Part shown: piece after piece, positions 60,960 through 64,000 of the stretch
Layout: each line of letters begins with the position of its first letter
Numbering within the stretch: the first letter of the stretch is position 1
Assembly: GCA_964356315.1 (NCBI GenBank)
Contig: CAYHHA010000002.1
Location: 1 to 64,000, forward strand
Direction of reading: 5' to 3'
Source: CAYGFH01 sp964356315
Lineage (GTDB): Bacteria > Patescibacteriota > Microgenomatia > UBA10105 > UBA927
Length of the DNA: 64,000 bases
Made by a program: the position numbers and the translations under genes
Notes under the pieces: generated by a model
What the model was told of the DNA's origin: nothing
Databases searched by the model: none
The model's input: only the letters and a program-made list of their open reading frames with translations

Positions 60960-61673
60960 ATGAATGTGTCCACTGACTTTACCAAAGAGTATTGTATTGC
61001 ATTTGCCCAGCATAATGGAGGTAAACCTCAGGAAGATTGCGTTACTATTTTCAATTCCGAATGTATCGCTATTGCTGATGGGGTAAGTGTTATGCCTCAT
61101 GGAGATATTGCTTCTTCGTTTGTGTGTGAAACTGCTATATGGGCGTATAAGCATGTACGTCAGCGCCCGTATTACTGGGAAGAAAAAACTAAATTATTAC
61201 AGAGAATTTTCCGCACAACCAATTTATCCTTATGGCAAAAAAGGAAAGAATCTGATTTTGAGGATGGATTGGCTTCAACATTATGCATGGCAATATTCGG
61301 CAAGCATAAATTTTGGATCGGTGCTGTTGGAGATGGACGTGTGTACTTAATACGAGAAGGCCTTGTAGAAGAGTTGGTATCGCCGGAATCACAGTCATCT
61401 CTGCAGATCCCCATGGCACTTGGATATCAAAAGACAGGTATTTTACCAAGATTAGTCTCAGAGCGGTTTATCGCAGGCGATGTACTGCTTCTTGCTACAG
61501 ATGGAGCGTCTGACGTGTTAACTGAAGAGGATATACGGAGTGCTTGTGAGATCATTGGCGATACTCAGAAATCTTGCGAGGATGGAGTTCAATATATATT
61601 GAAGCGTTCATTAGAGCGTGGGAGCAAGGAGAACGGGTCAGTATGCATGGTAAAGCATTGTTCTTTGAAATAA
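60960..61673 (+). CDS. PP2C-family serine/threonine phosphatase
   Basis: This 237-residue protein has the PP2C metal-site motifs QEDC, IADGVSVMPHG, ASTLCMAIF, AVGDGRVYLI and LLLATDGASDVL. The last canonical aspartate (DNxT) is replaced by GSVCMVK, so a metal ligand may be missing. It could dephosphorylate Ser/Thr sites; no kinase is seen nearby. It lies 26 bases after the superoxide dismutase gene and may be co-transcribed. Confidence 0.88.
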   Translation: MNVSTDFTKEYCIAFAQHNGGKPQEDCVTIFNSECIAIADGVSVMPHGDIASSFVCETAIWAYKHVRQRPYYWEEKTKLLQRIFRTTNLSLWQKRKESDFEDGLASTLCMAIFGKHKFWIGAVGDGRVYLIREGLVEELVSPESQSSLQIPMALGYQKTGILPRLVSERFIAGDVLLLATDGASDVLTEEDIRSACEIIGDTQKSCEDGVQYILKRSLERGSKENGSVCMVKHCSLK

Positions 61674-61703
61674 TGGTGCTTTACAAATGTGATTTCGTCA
61701 CTC

Positions 61704-61709
61704 TATACT
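61704..61709 (+). promoter_or_regulatory. Leaderless -10 box of the GapN-like gene
   Basis: TATACT ends 6 bases before ATG 61716. Confidence 0.68.
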
Positions 61710-61715
61710 AACTCT

Positions 61716-63200
61716 ATGCCTGCCGATTTCTTTGAACCAATAAGTAATAATGGTATTCCACCAATCTATCGATATTTCGATGGAAAAGACTGGGTGGAGA
61801 GTAAAAGTGGAAAGCGCGTTTCTGTATTATCCCCGATAGATGGATCCGTAGTTGGAGAAACTCAGGTTGTCACTCACGAAGAGATAGATGCTGCGCTCGA
61901 AAAAAATATCAGCGCTCAGCGGAAATGGGAAGCAACTCCTTTGAATGAACGAGTAAAGATTGTTCATCTTGCTGCAGATTGGACCATGCATTATCTCGAT
62001 TATTTAGCTGCACTACTCGCTCGGGAAGTCGGAAAAACGATGAGCGAAGCGAAAAGTGAAATAAAAAGAACTGCAGAGCTCACAGATTATTTCGCTGACG
62101 AAGTGCAATCCATACGTGGAGAAACGCTCGATAGTGATAATTTCCCAGGATATGACAAAGGACGAATTGCTGTGATAGAGCGAGTGGCTCATGGTGTTAT
62201 CCTCGCAATTGCACCATACAATTATCCAGTGAATTTAACAGGGAGTAAGATCGCTCCAGCTCTTCTTATGGGAAATAGTGTTATCGTGAAACCACCAACG
62301 CAGGGTTGTATCAGTGCACTCCACCTTGTGAGAATTTTCGAAAAAGCAGGTGTTCCAGAGGGTGTAATGACGTGTATAACTGGTGGTGGGAGTGATATCG
62401 GAGATTATGTGGTCGCACATCCAAAAGTGCACATGGTCGCATTTACGGGAAATTCTGATACAGGCATGGCAATTGCTAGCAAAGCCGCTATGAAACCATT
62501 GTTGTTTGAATGTGGTGGTAACAATGCAACCATTGTATTTCCTGATGCAGATATGATTTTGACGGCAAAAGAAATCATAAAAGGCGGATATGCATACGCC
62601 GGACAACGATGTACAGGTATTAAATACGTCATGGGAACTCAAAGTGTTTTAGATCAGTTGCTTCCAGTAGTATTAGATCAAATGAAAGAATCTGTTCACA
62701 TGGGCGATCCAAGAGATGCATCTACAAAACTTGTTGGACCAGTCGTGACCTTGAAAAATGCAGAGTCTATTGAACGAGACATTAACGATGCGATTGCAGA
62801 GGGTGCAACCGTCGCAACCGGTGGCCATCGAAAAGACGCGTATATCGAGCCAACTATTTTAACTAATGTGAAACCAACGATGAAGATTATCTCAACAGAG
62901 GTATTTGGACCTGTCATATCGTTTGTAACGATTGGTGACATGAATGAGGCAGCTGAGATTGTAAACAAGCAGAGATTTGGACTTCAAGCGTGTGTGTTTA
63001 CCAAAGATGAAGGAACTGGTTTGAAATATGCTGAATTATTGAACGTCGGAACAGTGCAAATAAATGGATCTCCACAACGCGGACCAGATCATTTTCCATT
63101 CCTTGGAGTGAAGCAATCAGGAATTGGCGTGCAAGGCGTACGGTATTCACTCGAGGCCATGTCACGACTGAAGCCTGTTGTTATAAATAAACCTCAGTAA
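61716..63200 (+). CDS. GapN-like NADP-dependent glyceraldehyde-3-phosphate dehydrogenase
   Basis: This 494-residue aldehyde dehydrogenase has the catalytic Glu in FECGGNNA and Cys in YAGQRCTG. The GapN-specific segments NYPVNLTGSKIAPAL and GPDHFPFLGVKQSGIGVQG are present. GapN oxidises glyceraldehyde 3-phosphate directly to 3-phosphoglycerate with NADP, giving NADPH but no ATP. The start at 61716 is set by TATACT 6 bases upstream; the ORF from 61689 is rejected. Confidence 0.9.
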   Translation: MPADFFEPISNNGIPPIYRYFDGKDWVESKSGKRVSVLSPIDGSVVGETQVVTHEEIDAALEKNISAQRKWEATPLNERVKIVHLAADWTMHYLDYLAALLAREVGKTMSEAKSEIKRTAELTDYFADEVQSIRGETLDSDNFPGYDKGRIAVIERVAHGVILAIAPYNYPVNLTGSKIAPALLMGNSVIVKPPTQGCISALHLVRIFEKAGVPEGVMTCITGGGSDIGDYVVAHPKVHMVAFTGNSDTGMAIASKAAMKPLLFECGGNNATIVFPDADMILTAKEIIKGGYAYAGQRCTGIKYVMGTQSVLDQLLPVVLDQMKESVHMGDPRDASTKLVGPVVTLKNAESIERDINDAIAEGATVATGGHRKDAYIEPTILTNVKPTMKIISTEVFGPVISFVTIGDMNEAAEIVNKQRFGLQACVFTKDEGTGLKYAELLNVGTVQINGSPQRGPDHFPFLGVKQSGIGVQGVRYSLEAMSRLKPVVINKPQ

Positions 63201-63412
63201 TTTTAGTGATACCTCTTAGATTTTTTTTCCTCTATTTTTTGTAAGACCTCAATTGATATATCCAAATAGGAAGCGATAGAAGTCGATATTCATTATTACT
63301 GATCGAATATCACAGTGATTTTAGCTATGTCTTCCGTTATTTGATAACAGGATTTTATGTTACCGTGTTTTAAAACAAGATAACATAACTATCAACAAAC
63401 TTCTGTACGTTT
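63201..63412. other. Intergenic region without a recognised gene
   Basis: This 212-base AT-rich gap between two convergent genes holds small inverted repeats (GATATTC/GAATATC at about 63284-63310; GTTAT/GATAAC near 63340). No clear terminator, promoter or small ORF is seen. Confidence 0.5.
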
Positions 63413-64000
63413 TTAGCGTTTTTCAAATAAGAACATTGTGCCTACTCCATACTTGTGTTTATATGGATGTTTCCATAATAAGGAAAATGTATTTGATGAT
63501 ATTGGTATCTGTGTTAGTAAGACGCGTGACCCCTGTTTTAATGTATTGAGTTGTTTCAGTAAATCACCTTTCAGTTGTTGTTCTAGCGTAGGTGGATGGA
63601 TGCTTATATAGACAAAATCCGTGCTTATCAGAGAAACATTAAAATAATTTTTTTGCTTAAATAATATATGATCAGTCATCACTTCTGGAATCAGCGATAG
63701 TATTTTTTGAGCCATTGTTGCAGTCATGTGGAGTTCTGATAATTCTTCAACGCCGATTGCTTGTTTTAAATATGGAAACATCAATCCAGTGATTAATACT
63801 TTTTCTCCGATTCCAGATCCTAAATCGATAAATGTCTGATCCGGTTTTAGATGAGCTTTCGTGAGTGTTTCATAGTAGCTTTCAATAGTAGCACCTCCGT
63901 ATTGGTATGCATCTTCCTGAAACGAATGTAATTTTTGCGCCCGCAAAGAAAGATTGTAAGCATCTACATTTTTGTGTGCGATAGCGAGCAGTTTTATAAT
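63413..64000 (-). CDS. SAM-dependent methyltransferase, DOT1-like fold, 5' end beyond the window
   Basis: The reading frame is open from the window edge and has no ATG, so the start lies outside. The visible 195 residues contain YGGATIESYYETL, motif I FIDLGSGIGEK and GVEELSELHMTA, then a late LKQGSRVLL strand. This order resembles DOT1-type methyltransferases. The target is unknown. A TTG at 63946 is an unlikely start, since sequence before it reads as protein. Confidence 0.72.
   Translation of the reverse strand: MIKLLAIAHKNVDAYNLSLRAQKLHSFQEDAYQYGGATIESYYETLTKAHLKPDQTFIDLGSGIGEKVLITGLMFPYLKQAIGVEELSELHMTATMAQKILSLIPEVMTDHILFKQKNYFNVSLISTDFVYISIHPPTLEQQLKGDLLKQLNTLKQGSRVLLTQIPISSNTFSLLWKHPYKHKYGVGTMFLFEKR

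Noticed and set aside
1..64000. CRISPR arrays, insertion sequences or prophage
   Set aside because: No regularly spaced repeats, transposase-like proteins or phage structural genes were seen.

Overview
The window looks like a chromosomal segment of a Candidate Phyla Radiation bacterium (Patescibacteria), most likely of the Microgenomates type. This is inferred from the low-to-mid GC content, very tight packing (ATGA start/stop overlaps, convergent genes sharing stop bases), a CPR-style type IV pilus locus, Pro/Thr-rich surface proteins, and a tRNA gene that carries a group I intron and encodes no CCA end. TGA works as an ordinary stop, so the Gracilibacteria/SR1 code is excluded. I see no phage, transposon or CRISPR array. 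No gap between genes exceeds about 300 bases.

Layout. 1-2.7 kb: a sulfur/redox operon (ArsR-type repressor, glutaredoxin, DUF2892 membrane protein, rhodanese) and an orphan gene. 2.7-5.9 kb: a frameshifted PIG-L/LmbE deacetylase behind a possible cysteine attenuator, a flavoprotein, a NUDIX hydrolase and a cyclase-family hydrolase. 5.9-9.0 kb: dnaG and rpoD. 9.0-20 kb: signalling and stress genes (GAF-PAS-PAS histidine kinase, three single-domain receivers, GH18 and FecR-like envelope proteins, an MhqO/MhqD-like pair, a DUF1059 protein, a SET-domain protein, a 5'-nucleotidase). 20-33.5 kb: a tRNA-Asn split by a group I intron, a signal peptidase I fused to a CAP domain, a DEAD-box helicase, surface proteins, TspO, an ABC exporter, and mntR/mntH. 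33.6-45 kb: a GT-C/radical SAM/methyltransferase operon, queA, an EEP-family hydrolase, two GH130 proteins, a PLP enzyme and an aspartoacylase-like protein. 45-54 kb: an HxlR/LUD divergent pair and the type IV pilus operon with a large prepilin-like adhesin. 54-64 kb: uppP, an RRM protein, two tandem class A penicillin-binding proteins, superoxide dismutase, a PP2C phosphatase, a GapN-like dehydrogenase and a truncated methyltransferase.

How the genes fit together. Peptidoglycan synthesis (uppP, two PBP1A) and surface display (pili, signal peptidase, anchored beta-domain proteins) suit an episymbiont or surface-attached cell. Many genes concern thiol, quinone, manganese and superoxide chemistry, which points to recurrent oxidative or electrophile stress. 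GapN would yield NADPH to support this.

The most striking regulatory feature is that most isolated genes have an extended -10 box 6-8 bases before the start codon, so their mRNAs should be leaderless. Leadered genes (DEAD helicase, RRM protein, PilM-like gene) instead begin with a stem-loop close to the predicted 5' end. The most noteworthy loci are the group I intron in tRNA-Asn, a leaderless poly-cysteine leader ORF followed by a terminator ahead of the deacetylase gene, and the signal peptidase-CAP fusion.
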